Below, piece after piece: positions 34,199 through 42,831 of a DNA stretch of 64,000 nt; position 1 is the first letter of the stretch, and each line of letters starts with the position of its first letter. A program made the position numbers and the translations under genes. The stretch comes from an uncultured Vampirovibrio sp. GTDB lineage: Bacteria; Cyanobacteriota; Vampirovibrionia; Gastranaerophilales; Gastranaerophilaceae. Location: the NCBI GenBank assembly GCA_910584405.1, contig CAJUAL010000003.1, positions 18,288-82,287 on the forward strand, read 5' to 3'. The notes under the pieces were generated by a model. It did not search any database. It saw only the letters and a program-made list of their open reading frames with translations, and was not told where the DNA came from.

Positions 34199-36043
34199 TT
34201 ACTTGTCCCTTTCAATGTAAATTTCTTCAATGTTGTGTGTAATTCCGCCTAAGCTTGACGGATATATGTTTTTGAATTTGTTCCGTATTGCAATGATTAC
34301 GACAGGAGAATAAATATACACAAACGGTTTTTCACGGTAAACGATTTCCTGATATCTGTCGTAATATTTTTTTCTGTCTTCAAATTTTGTTGCCAGAGCT
34401 CCTTTTGTAAAACATTCATCAAGTTCTTTTTCCCAAGGTAAAATTTTAGCTTTGCCTTCTTGCGGATTTCTCATATTAAACATATGAAGTCTTCCGTCTG
34501 ATAACCAAACATTTTTGCCTCCGTTAGGTTCTAGTGGTGAACCTGTCAGACCCATTATAACCATATCCCAGTCAAATGTACTGACAAGTTTATTAACAAG
34601 AGAGTTAAATTCGATAGGTTTAAAATTAACCTTCATACCTAAATCTTCCAAATCTTGTTTTACCATAACCCCGATTGCTTCACGTTCTGTGTTACCTGCG
34701 TTTGTGTAAAGGTCAAATTCTACACGGTTTCCGTCTTTATCATAAAGTGCTCCTTTTTTTGTGTAAAATCCTGATTTTTTTAAAAGTTCTTTGGATTTTT
34801 CAAGGTCTTTATCATACGGTTTGATGTTTTTATTTAAGTAAATAGAATTTAAGCTTTCAGGAGTGAACAATGGTGATGCAATTCCGTTTGCGATGTTAAA
34901 TACCATATTCTTTCTGTCAACAGCATAATCAACTGCGTTTCTGAAATTCAAGTCCTGAAACCATTTTTGTTTAATCGGGTTAACGTAATATTTGCCGTCT
35001 TTACCTTTCCTGTTGTTTAGGTTCATTGAAAGATACATTGTACTTGTAGTAGGTCCGAGATTATACAGTTTGAAATCAGAATGAGGTTCAAGAGATTTGT
35101 ATCTTGCAACTTTTGAACCTTGAAGCGATATTACATCAAGTTCTTTTGCTTCAAATTTTAGTACCTCGTTATTTAAATCTCCGACAATTAGGTAAATTAA
35201 TCTGTCAAGATAAGGTAATTTTTGATTATCTTTATTAATTTCGTAATAATTAGGATTCCTTTCAAACACTACGCGCTGAGCAGGAACATATTCTTTAAGT
35301 CTGAAAGCTCCTGAGGTAACAAAGTCTTGAGGTTTAGTGTTTGTTGACAAGAAGGAGTCAAAATATTCTTTACCCTTTTTAACGGCAGGCATGAATACAT
35401 GTTTTGGAGCAATCGGAGTTGAAAGCAATCTGATAAACGGTGCATAAGGTTTATCTGTTGTAAATTCAACTGTGTAATTATCAATTTTTCGAACTGTCGG
35501 CAGTTTATCATCAATTACCAGTGAATCCCTGACTGAAGTATCTCCGAACCCTGCAAAAATAATATCATTCCATGTGAAAAACACATCATCTGCCGTAATT
35601 GTTTTTCCGTCAGTCCATTTTATGCCTTTGCGAAGTTTTATGGTATAAGTTTTTCCGTCAGGAGAGATTGAGTAGGATTTAGCAAGTTTCGGTATTGGTT
35701 TCCCGTTTATCGGGTCTGTTGTTAAAAGACCGTCATACATTATACTTGACATGATTTGAGAAGTATTATCTTTACAGTTAAACGGATTGAATGTTTTTGG
35801 TCCTTCTCCAATTGTCGAGTTGATGAGTTCTCCTCCAAAATTACCGACAGGAGCTTGTGATTGCAGATAATCAACTCCGTTTATTGTAATATTTTTCGGG
35901 ATAGTATATGTCCAATCTGAGTCTGTAGTTTGTTTTTCACTTGGTTTATTATTGATATTTGGTACATCTTTTACCAAGCATCCTTTTAACAGTAATGCTG
36001 TAAGTATAATTACAAATAAAACCTTAAAAACTCTCCTAATCAT
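34199..36043 (-). CDS. Oligopeptide-type ABC transporter substrate-binding lipoprotein
   Basis: A 614-aa solute-binding protein of the SBP_bac_5 family. The signal peptide (VLFVIILTALLLKGC) ends in a lipobox-like LKGC at residues 19-22, so it is probably lipid-anchored in the cell envelope. The family pattern is strong: NPFNCKDNTSQIMSSIMYDG, LAKSYSISPDGKTYTIKLRK, WTDGKTITADDVFFTW. Some domains resemble peptide or nickel binders; the actual ligand is unknown. First gene of the operon with OppB, OppC, a TPR-like protein and MgtC. Confidence 0.92.
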   Translation of the reverse strand: MIRRVFKVLFVIILTALLLKGCLVKDVPNINNKPSEKQTTDSDWTYTIPKNITINGVDYLQSQAPVGNFGGELINSTIGEGPKTFNPFNCKDNTSQIMSSIMYDGLLTTDPINGKPIPKLAKSYSISPDGKTYTIKLRKGIKWTDGKTITADDVFFTWNDIIFAGFGDTSVRDSLVIDDKLPTVRKIDNYTVEFTTDKPYAPFIRLLSTPIAPKHVFMPAVKKGKEYFDSFLSTNTKPQDFVTSGAFRLKEYVPAQRVVFERNPNYYEINKDNQKLPYLDRLIYLIVGDLNNEVLKFEAKELDVISLQGSKVARYKSLEPHSDFKLYNLGPTTSTMYLSMNLNNRKGKDGKYYVNPIKQKWFQDLNFRNAVDYAVDRKNMVFNIANGIASPLFTPESLNSIYLNKNIKPYDKDLEKSKELLKKSGFYTKKGALYDKDGNRVEFDLYTNAGNTEREAIGVMVKQDLEDLGMKVNFKPIEFNSLVNKLVSTFDWDMVIMGLTGSPLEPNGGKNVWLSDGRLHMFNMRNPQEGKAKILPWEKELDECFTKGALATKFEDRKKYYDRYQEIVYREKPFVYIYSPVVIIAIRNKFKNIYPSSLGGITHNIEEIYIERDK

Positions 36044-36207
36044 GTTTTCAATATATCATAAAAAGAAGGTTTTGTATTATCTTACAGGATATAGTTGAAT
36101 ATTTAATTGTAACAAAATATTAAGTATTTTGTTTATATTTAACAAGTTTTTTTTTGTTTGAACTTATAATGTACAATAATACATGAAAACGTAGGAGGCA
36201 TCATAGC

Positions 36208-36795
36208 ATGAATATTGCACCGGTTTCTTTAAATAATAACAGTAAACAACAATCATTTGGTCTTTTAAGATTTGAATTAGATAAACCATCCAGAGAATTA
36301 TATTATAACTTATGTAACGATGATAAGTATTCTACAACAGAATCTGTACATGAAGATTTTGTTTCATTAGGAATAGCAATGAATGACCTTAATGAACAAG
36401 CCGAACGTAAAACTCAGAGCTTTTTAAACTGTAAGCCTGAAACAAGATCACTTGTAGCAAGAGATGTTTGGCCTGAAGATAAATTTGTTACTGTTTCTGT
36501 AAAAAAAGTAAAAGCAGATGATGATGAAAATCTGCTTGTAACACTTGACGGGAAATGTCCTAAAGTTGCAACCGAGTTTTTTGCTTTAGATAAACCTATT
36601 GATTCGGAAGCTTTTAGAAGACTTTTATATAGAATTGTAAGAGATCCATTAATTTCAGAACATTTTATAGTTCCTGAAGTAGAAAAGAAACCTTCATATA
36701 TTGAAGCTTTGAAAAAACAAGCAAGATTAAACAGTTTGGATCCGGAATCTAAAAACGAAGAATTAGGCAATGATATAAAAGAATGGCTTGCTTAA
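36208..36795 (+). CDS. Unknown protein with N-terminal SFGLL motif
   Basis: A 195-aa protein that starts MNIAPVSLNNNSKQQSFGLL, an N-terminus of the loose family seen in several other unknown proteins here. The body is mixed alpha/beta (FVTVSVKKVKADDDENLLVT, then CPKVATEFFALDKPID) with an acidic helical tail. No domain known. Ribosome-binding site AGGAGG is strong. It precedes nrdJ by 26 bases and may share its transcript. Confidence 0.7.
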   Translation: MNIAPVSLNNNSKQQSFGLLRFELDKPSRELYYNLCNDDKYSTTESVHEDFVSLGIAMNDLNEQAERKTQSFLNCKPETRSLVARDVWPEDKFVTVSVKKVKADDDENLLVTLDGKCPKVATEFFALDKPIDSEAFRRLLYRIVRDPLISEHFIVPEVEKKPSYIEALKKQARLNSLDPESKNEELGNDIKEWLA

Positions 36796-36821
36796 TACTT
36801 CATAATTGAGGAGGAGCATTT

Positions 36822-38723
36822 ATGCAGGATAAAAATAATTGTCCTGAGAGCTTAGGTTTTTCTGGAAATGCCTTAAAGGTCTTGAAGAAAAGATATTTAA
36901 ATAGGGATAATAAGGGAAATTGTATCGAAACCCCGAAGGAAATGCTAAAAAGGGTTTCGGATACGATTGCTCTTGGAAACAAGAAAGATGCAGAACGCTT
37001 TTATGAGGTTATGGCAAAACGTTACTTTATGCCAAATTCTCCAACTTTGATGAATGCCGGAAAAGAACTCGGGCAGCTTGCGGCTTGTTTTGTATTACCT
37101 ATTGAAGACAGCTTGATAAGTATTTTTGATACTTTAAAAAATACAGCATTGATTCACCAATCAGGAGGTGGAACGGGATTTTCTTTTTCAAGGCTGCGGC
37201 CTAAAAATAGTTTGGTGCGTTCAACTATGGGAGTATCCTCAGGTCCTGTTTCGTTTATGGAAGTTTATAATTCTGCAACTGAGGCTGTAAAACAGGGGGG
37301 CACAAGACGCGGAGCCAATATGGGAATTCTGCGAGTTGACCATCCTGATATTATTGATTTTATCAATTGTAAGACTGATTTAAATAAGCTCAATAATTTT
37401 AATATTTCTGTTGCAGTTACAGATAAGTTTATGGAAGCTTACCTGAACGGTGAGGATTATGATTTGATAAATCCTCAAGACGGCAAGGTTTATGCTAAGA
37501 AAAATGCTAAAGAAGTTTTTGATTTAATCGTAAATCGGGCATGGCAAAACGGGGAACCGGGAATTATATTCATTGATAGGATAAATGCTGATAATCCTAC
37601 TCCGAAGTTAGGTGAAATTGAGTCAACAAATCCTTGCGGAGAGGTTCCATTACTTCCTTACGAAGCATGTAATCTGGGTTCAATAAATCTTGGACAAATG
37701 GTAACTGATACAAAAGAAATTGATTGGAATTTGCTTGAACAAACCGTAAGAACTGCGATGAGATTTTTAGATAATGTTATTACAGTTAATAAATATCCTC
37801 TGCCTCAGATAAAAGAAATTGTTTCTGATAACAGAAAAATCGGTTTAGGCGTTATGGGCTGGGCTGATATGCTTATGAAACTTGAGGTATCTTATGCGTC
37901 TGAAAATGGAGTTTCGCTTGCGCTTGAGGTTATGGAATTTATTGACTATATTTCTAAAACCGAATCTGTTGAATTAGCTAAAGAACGAGGAAAATTTAAT
38001 AATTTTGACGGAAGCATTTATGATTGCGAGAATTATTTTTATAACAAATACCATGGCGGAAAAATTACTGACGAGCAGTGGCAAAAACTTGATGAAGATG
38101 TTAAAAAATACGGGCTTCGTAATGCTACAACAACCTGCATAGCGCCAACAGGTACGATTTCGATGATTGCAGGAGCTTCAGGCGGGATTGAACCATTATT
38201 CGGGTTAGTTTTTTCAAGAAATATTATGGATGGAACAGAACTTCTTGAGGTTAATCCGATATTTGAGCAATATTTGAAATCAAACGGACTATATTCTCAA
38301 AACCTTATGGCAGAAATCTCAAAAGACGGTTCTGTTGCGCATATTGATACAATTTCAGATGATGTTAAAAAGATTTTTCAAACCGCGCATGATATAACTC
38401 CATACTGGCATGTAAAAATGCAGTCAGCTTTTCAAAAATACACAGATAATGCTGTATCTAAAACGGTAAACTTTGTAGAATCCGCAACTGAAGATGATAT
38501 AAAAGAAACTTATATTCTTGCATATAAAAATAAATTAAAAGGAATTACCGTATATCGTAACAATTCCCGTCAGTTTCAACCTATGAATCTTGAAGTGAAA
38601 AAAGAAACATATAATCCGACAGGCGAGATAAAAACAGTTAAATGTCCCGAATGCGGTAACGAAATTCAAATGGCAGAAGGTTGTTTTATTTGTTTAAATT
38701 GCGGCTATTCTGGTTGTTCGTAA
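36822..38723 (+). CDS. nrdJ: Adenosylcobalamin-dependent ribonucleotide reductase (class II)
   Basis: NrdJ, 633 aa, reduces ribonucleotides to deoxyribonucleotides using B12, needing neither oxygen nor a separate radical protein; suitable for an anaerobe. Seen: the N-terminal catalytic cysteine region AACFVLPIEDSL (C89), GGTGFSFSRLRP, the loop NPCGEVPLLPYEACNLGSIN with catalytic Cys, and PTGTISMIAGASGGIEPLFG. The C-terminal swinging arm/zinc segment KCPECGNEIQ and CFICLNCGYSGC is present. Strong ribosome-binding site. No ATP-cone is evident. B12 genes are not in the window. Confidence 0.96.
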   Translation: MQDKNNCPESLGFSGNALKVLKKRYLNRDNKGNCIETPKEMLKRVSDTIALGNKKDAERFYEVMAKRYFMPNSPTLMNAGKELGQLAACFVLPIEDSLISIFDTLKNTALIHQSGGGTGFSFSRLRPKNSLVRSTMGVSSGPVSFMEVYNSATEAVKQGGTRRGANMGILRVDHPDIIDFINCKTDLNKLNNFNISVAVTDKFMEAYLNGEDYDLINPQDGKVYAKKNAKEVFDLIVNRAWQNGEPGIIFIDRINADNPTPKLGEIESTNPCGEVPLLPYEACNLGSINLGQMVTDTKEIDWNLLEQTVRTAMRFLDNVITVNKYPLPQIKEIVSDNRKIGLGVMGWADMLMKLEVSYASENGVSLALEVMEFIDYISKTESVELAKERGKFNNFDGSIYDCENYFYNKYHGGKITDEQWQKLDEDVKKYGLRNATTTCIAPTGTISMIAGASGGIEPLFGLVFSRNIMDGTELLEVNPIFEQYLKSNGLYSQNLMAEISKDGSVAHIDTISDDVKKIFQTAHDITPYWHVKMQSAFQKYTDNAVSKTVNFVESATEDDIKETYILAYKNKLKGITVYRNNSRQFQPMNLEVKKETYNPTGEIKTVKCPECGNEIQMAEGCFICLNCGYSGCS

Positions 38724-38724
38724 T

Positions 38725-38753
38725 TTGACAACTTGATGAAAATTAGCTATCAT
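38725..38753 (+). promoter_or_regulatory. Promoter of the second G8 prepilin
   Basis: TTGACA (38725-38730), 17-base spacer, TATCAT (38748-38753), followed by AGGAGG and the ATG at 38779. Therefore this prepilin has its own promoter immediately after nrdJ. Confidence 0.8.
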
Positions 38754-38778
38754 TAATTTAATCAAGGAGGAGAAAGAG

Positions 38779-39512
38779 ATGAAAAACCAAGCTATAGTTA
38801 GGAATTCGGGGGGGGTAACTTTTACGGCTTAGCGCGAAGCGCTTTTACTTTAGCGGAAGTTTTAATTACCCTCGGTATAATCGGTGTAGTATCTGCAATT
38901 ACAATTCCGATGTTAATGACAAATTATCAAAAAACACGCGATGTAAATATTTTGAAAAAACAATATTCCGAGCTTTCTCAGGCATTTCGCTCAGCATCTC
39001 AGGAATTTGATTTATATTCTTCTACCCCGAAAGAAATTGTTGAAGCTATAAAACCGCACATAAAATGGTCAGGAACTTTTGAAAATACTCAATATGATGC
39101 AGGTAAAGCGATGTGTTATAATCCTAATCGCAAGTATTGGGGTGGGCGAAAGATAAAAAACAGGTATGGTACATATATGTGGCAAGGTGGCAAATGCGGT
39201 ATTTCTAATCCTATAGCTGAAGTTAGTGCCTCTATGGAATTGCATAACGGCGCTTGTGTCGGATTCGGACCAAGACATGAGATTATTCTTGATACAAATG
39301 GTTCTTATACCCTGCCAAATACTGTGGGAAAAGATGTTTTTGTTTTTGAAATTAATAATAAAAACGGTATTGAACCTAAAGGTAAGAATTTATCGGATCG
39401 TGTAGTTAAAAACGGCGCTAATGGTTGTAATAAGACTTTAAATAATTGCGGAGCCGGGATGTACTGTGCGGCAAGAATTATGCGTGAGGGGTGGCAGATA
39501 AATTACTATTAG
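38779..39512 (+). CDS. Prepilin-like protein with G8 tract; leader one frame off
   Basis: Second prepilin with the same design as the gene at 4314. The start has an ideal AGGAGG site. The leader (MKNQAIVRNSGG) runs into G8 (38808-38815) and in its own frame stops at TAG 38830-38832, while FTLAEVLITLGIIGVVSA and the rest of the protein lie in the -1 frame. A -1 slip on G-GGG-GGG (38808-38814), or nine G, would yield a leader ending LARSA before FTLAE. A hairpin AGCGC-GAA-GCGCT lies at 38831-38843. The mature domain is unrelated to the first gene's apart from a DTNG...PN..G.D.F motif, and has several Cys. It has its own promoter. Decay cannot be excluded. Confidence 0.7.
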
Positions 39513-39543
39513 TGTATAATCAAAACAAAGAAAGGGGTATTTT

Positions 39544-39963
39544 ATGAAAATTGTACCTGTCAGAATTATACACAGTTACAGTAAGACCGCCGTGAATGAT
39601 GCATTAAGAAAACTTAATGCGGTGAAAGGTTTATTTGTTCCTTACGTTAAGGAACACGGGGTTAATGTGAGTATCGCGAAGGCTTCAAGTTTAATTGACG
39701 AGGCTCCTGATTTGGTTTCGGTTTTAGAAAAATCTGTGGAGGATGATTTGGCGGTTATTGTCCGAAATAATAGAACTAAAAAAGGCGGTGTTTCATTAAT
39801 TTCTTCTACCCAAGACTCTTTTGAATATTCTGAACCTAAACAAGTTTTCATTGCTGATAAACGAGGTTTAAAATTGGTTAATACAACTTCCGAGCATGAA
39901 GATAACTTAACAAGAGCTGTTTGCCGTTCTATCGAAACGTTGACTAAATTTGTTAACAGATAA
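39544..39963 (+). CDS. Unknown 139-aa protein
   Basis: Mixed alpha/beta, rich in Val, Ser, Lys and Ser-Ser turns (VRIIHSYSKTAVNDALRKLN, then VPYVKEHGVNVSIAKASSLI). Good ribosome-binding site AAAGGGG. The central part resembles a small globular domain with LEKSVEDDLAVIVRNN and the C-terminal helix LTRAVCRSIETLTKFV. I do not recognise a family. It follows the prepilin by 31 bases and may be co-transcribed. Confidence 0.6.
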   Translation: MKIVPVRIIHSYSKTAVNDALRKLNAVKGLFVPYVKEHGVNVSIAKASSLIDEAPDLVSVLEKSVEDDLAVIVRNNRTKKGGVSLISSTQDSFEYSEPKQVFIADKRGLKLVNTTSEHEDNLTRAVCRSIETLTKFVNR

Positions 39964-39989
39964 GAATAATAAAATTTTTGTAAAGATAG

Positions 39990-40017
39990 TTCAAAAGATT
40001 GATGTTTGTTGTATAAT
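39990..40017 (+). promoter_or_regulatory. Promoter of kdsD-kdsC-queD-uppP
   Basis: A perfect TATAAT (40012-40017) with TTCAAA (39990-39995) 16 bases upstream; 28 bases before the kdsD start. Confidence 0.6.
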
Positions 40018-40044
40018 TTTATCATGAGTTAAGTGAGGTGGGAT

Positions 40045-41025
40045 ATGACAACTATGACATTAAGCAGAATTAATGAACTGGCAAAAGAAGTTTTGGAAAT
40101 TGAAGCAAATTCAATTTTACGTTTAAAATCAAACATTGGAGATTCTTTCGATAAAGCAATTGATATATTATACAACTGCAAAGGTCGTGTAATTGTTACA
40201 GGTATGGGTAAATCAGGTTTGATAGGTAAAAAGATTGCGGCAACAATGTCGTCAACAGGAACTCCTTCATACTTTTTACATCCGGCAGAAAGTACCCACG
40301 GAGATTCAGGTGTTATCACACGTGATGACGTTATTATTGCTATTTCAAACAGCGGTGAGACTCAGGAATTAATGAACTTGTTACCGCTTATCAAACGTTT
40401 TGGTTGTCCGATGATTGGGATGACAGGTAATATGAATTCAACCTTGGCTAAAACAAGTGAGGTTGTTCTTGACATTTCTGTTGAACGTGAAGCTTGTCCT
40501 TTGGGTAAAGCACCAACAGCAAGTACTACTGCTACTTTAGCTATGGGGGATACTTTGGCTGTTTGTTTAATGGAGAAAAAAGGGTTTACCAAAGAAGATT
40601 TCTTAATGTTCCACCCGTCAGGAAAACTCGGTAAAGGCTTAACATACAAAGTTAACGATTTGATGATTACAGGTGCGAAAATGCCTGTTGTATCTGATTC
40701 TGAAAGCTTTACTTCTGTTATCAATACAATTTCTGAGTATAAATTAGGTATGGCAATGATTGTGGATTCTCAAGGCAAATTAAGCGGAGTTTTAACAGAC
40801 GGTGATATTAGAAGAACCATTATTAAACACAAAGATTCATCAAACTTGTCTGTAAAAGAAGTTATGACCGTTAATCCTAAAAGAATAACAGAAGACGCTT
40901 ACGCTGCTTCTGCACTTAACTTAATGGAAAAATATTCAATTACCGCGTTAGCTGTTGTGGATTCTGATAACGTTCCTGTCGGAGTTATTCACGTTCACGA
41001 CTTATTAAGAGCAGGTGTTGCATAA
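40045..41025 (+). CDS. kdsD: Arabinose-5-phosphate isomerase, KpsF/GutQ type
   Basis: KdsD, 326 aa, converts ribulose-5-phosphate to arabinose-5-phosphate, the first step to KDO of lipopolysaccharide. A SIS domain is seen: RVIVTGMGKSGLIGKKIAAT, FLHPAESTHGDSGVI, and SNSGETQELMNLLPLIKRFG. Two CBS domains follow. The segment EREACPLGKAPTASTTATLA and FHPSGKLGKGL are hallmarks. ATG 40045 has AGGTGG just before it; a GTG at 40033 is a weaker start. The stop overlaps the kdsC start. Confidence 0.95.
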   Translation: MTTMTLSRINELAKEVLEIEANSILRLKSNIGDSFDKAIDILYNCKGRVIVTGMGKSGLIGKKIAATMSSTGTPSYFLHPAESTHGDSGVITRDDVIIAISNSGETQELMNLLPLIKRFGCPMIGMTGNMNSTLAKTSEVVLDISVEREACPLGKAPTASTTATLAMGDTLAVCLMEKKGFTKEDFLMFHPSGKLGKGLTYKVNDLMITGAKMPVVSDSESFTSVINTISEYKLGMAMIVDSQGKLSGVLTDGDIRRTIIKHKDSSNLSVKEVMTVNPKRITEDAYAASALNLMEKYSITALAVVDSDNVPVGVIHVHDLLRAGVA

Positions 41026-41510
41026 TGACATTAAATGAAAAAGCAAAAAAGATTAAATTACTGGCTTTTGATGTTGATGGAGTAATGACTGACGGCAGTA
41101 TTACCTATGATGAAAACGGGGTTGAATATAAAACTTTTAATGCCAAAGACGGTCATGGGTTAGCAAAAATGGCTAAAAACGGATTTATTACCGCAATAAT
41201 TACCGGCAGAAGAAACGGAACTGTAGACTGCCGCGCAGCAGACTTATGTGTAACCGAAGTTTTTCAGGGCGTTAAAAATAAACTTCCGATACTTGAAGGT
41301 ATTATGCAAAAATACGGGTTTGAGTTTGACGAAGTTGCATATATGGGAGATGATGAACCTGATATTTGCATTTTGGAAAACGTAGGAATCGCTGCATGTC
41401 CTGCTGATGCTGTTCCAAAAGTTAAGGCAGTATGTAATTTTGTAGCCGATAACGGCGGAGGACGAGGAGCCGTTCGCGAGTTGTGCGATTTTATTTTTGA
41501 CAATAATTAA
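41025..41510 (+). CDS. kdsC: KDO-8-phosphate phosphatase
   Basis: KdsC, 161 aa, HAD phosphatase that releases KDO from its 8-phosphate. Seen: the HAD motif I LLAFDVDGVMTDGSITYD, motif II AIITGRRNG, and motif IV YMGDDEPDICILENVG. The C-terminal VADNGGGRGAVRELCDFI is standard. The start overlaps kdsD (TAATG). The pair shows the outer membrane carries lipopolysaccharide-type sugars. Confidence 0.95.
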   Translation: MTLNEKAKKIKLLAFDVDGVMTDGSITYDENGVEYKTFNAKDGHGLAKMAKNGFITAIITGRRNGTVDCRAADLCVTEVFQGVKNKLPILEGIMQKYGFEFDEVAYMGDDEPDICILENVGIAACPADAVPKVKAVCNFVADNGGGRGAVRELCDFIFDNN

Positions 41511-41525
41511 ATGAGGAGATAAGGG

Positions 41526-41888
41526 ATGTACGAAATTAAAACACAAGCATTTTTTTCAGCAGCGCATCATCTTTTAAATTATGACGGAGAGTGCGAAAAT
41601 CAGCATGGACATAATTGGATGGTAGAAGCTTTTGTTCAGGGTGAAAGCTTAAATAAAAGTAATATCTTAATTGATTATAAAGTTTTAAAAAGAGAATTAA
41701 ATGCTGTATTAGAAACTCTTGACCATAAGGATTTGAATGAATTACCGGATTTTAAAGGTGAAAGTCCTTCAAGTGAAATGATTTCTGCTTACATATATAC
41801 AAAGTTGAAAGAAAGAATCGTTCAATTGAGTAAAATTACTGTTTGGGAAACCCAGACTTCCTGCTGTTCATATTTTGAAGAGGTTTAG
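41526..41888 (+). CDS. queD: 6-carboxy-5,6,7,8-tetrahydropterin synthase
   Basis: QueD/PTPS family, 120 aa, acts in queuosine (7-carboxy-7-deazaguanine) precursor synthesis from 7,8-dihydroneopterin triphosphate. The CxxxHGH hallmark of QueD is seen as CENQHGH (C23, H27, H29), with zinc His around residues 14-15 (SAAHHLL) and ETLDHKDLNE near 80. It lies after kdsC, before uppP, with a strong AGGAG site. Other queuosine genes are not in the window. Confidence 0.93.
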   Translation: MYEIKTQAFFSAAHHLLNYDGECENQHGHNWMVEAFVQGESLNKSNILIDYKVLKRELNAVLETLDHKDLNELPDFKGESPSSEMISAYIYTKLKERIVQLSKITVWETQTSCCSYFEEV

Positions 41889-41892
41889 ATAA

Positions 41893-42738
41893 GTGAACTT
41901 AATACAATCTGTTTTAATGGGGATTGTTCAGGGCTTGAGTGAATTTTTACCTGTTTCAAGTTCTGCGCACCTTGTATTTACGTCAAATTTTTATAAAGTT
42001 TTTCAAAACATGCCGATAGTAGAGCAATCTAATGAAGAAGTGTTTTTTGATATAATGCTTCATTTGGGGACTTTGATTGCGGTGTTGATATTTTTCAGAA
42101 AAGATGTGGCAGACATTTGCAAAGCTTTGTGGATGGGTTTAAAAAAACGTGACTTTTCGGCTTATGACGCTAAATTAGGGTTGTATATTATTCTTGGAAC
42201 TGTTGTTACTGTCTTGTTAGCTCTGCCGTTTCAGGATGCAGCTAATCATTTGGTTTATCATCCTGCGCTTGTCGGGGGATTGTTAATCATTACGGGCGGA
42301 GTATTATTTTTAAGTGAATACTTATCTTCAAGAGGTAAATCTAAAGGAAATAAAGTCAACTTGAAACAGGCTGTTTTAATAGGGCTTGCGCAAGGTTTGG
42401 CTGTTCTTCCGGGATTTTCTCGTTCAGGGTGGACAATGGCAACAGGGTTATTTTCAGGTTTAGACAGGCAGACTTCTGCAAGGTATTCGTTTTTATTAAG
42501 TATTCCGATTATTTTAGGTGCTTCAATGGTTTATCCGCTTGTAAAAATCGATGTGGCTGAAGCTCTTAAGTATAATTGGGATGCGATAATTCTTGGAACA
42601 GTTGTTTCAGGTGTTACGGGGTATCTTTGTATAAAATATTTTATGAAATTTATATCAAAATTTTCACTTAATTTCTTTGGCGGATATTGTGTGATAATGG
42701 GTATTTTCACCCTTATATTTTTCAACGTTTTTAAGTAA
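41893..42738 (+). CDS. uppP: Undecaprenyl-diphosphate phosphatase UppP/BacA
   Basis: A 281-aa membrane enzyme that regenerates undecaprenyl phosphate for peptidoglycan and lipopolysaccharide. The start GTG has a weak purine site. Seen: GIVQGLSEFLPVSSSAHL, the second active-site motif LPGFSRSGWTMATGL, and a region FFRKDVADICKALW. About eight membrane helices. Resistance to bacitracin is often linked to the family. Context with kdsD/kdsC suits cell envelope biogenesis. Confidence 0.94.
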   Translation: MNLIQSVLMGIVQGLSEFLPVSSSAHLVFTSNFYKVFQNMPIVEQSNEEVFFDIMLHLGTLIAVLIFFRKDVADICKALWMGLKKRDFSAYDAKLGLYIILGTVVTVLLALPFQDAANHLVYHPALVGGLLIITGGVLFLSEYLSSRGKSKGNKVNLKQAVLIGLAQGLAVLPGFSRSGWTMATGLFSGLDRQTSARYSFLLSIPIILGASMVYPLVKIDVAEALKYNWDAIILGTVVSGVTGYLCIKYFMKFISKFSLNFFGGYCVIMGIFTLIFFNVFK

Positions 42739-42831
42739 AAATTTTGTTAAAATTTGTAAATATAATTAAACTAAAGTAACAAAATTTTATATTGACATGT
42801 ATTCTAATGATGTAGATTGTGGAGTTATTAT

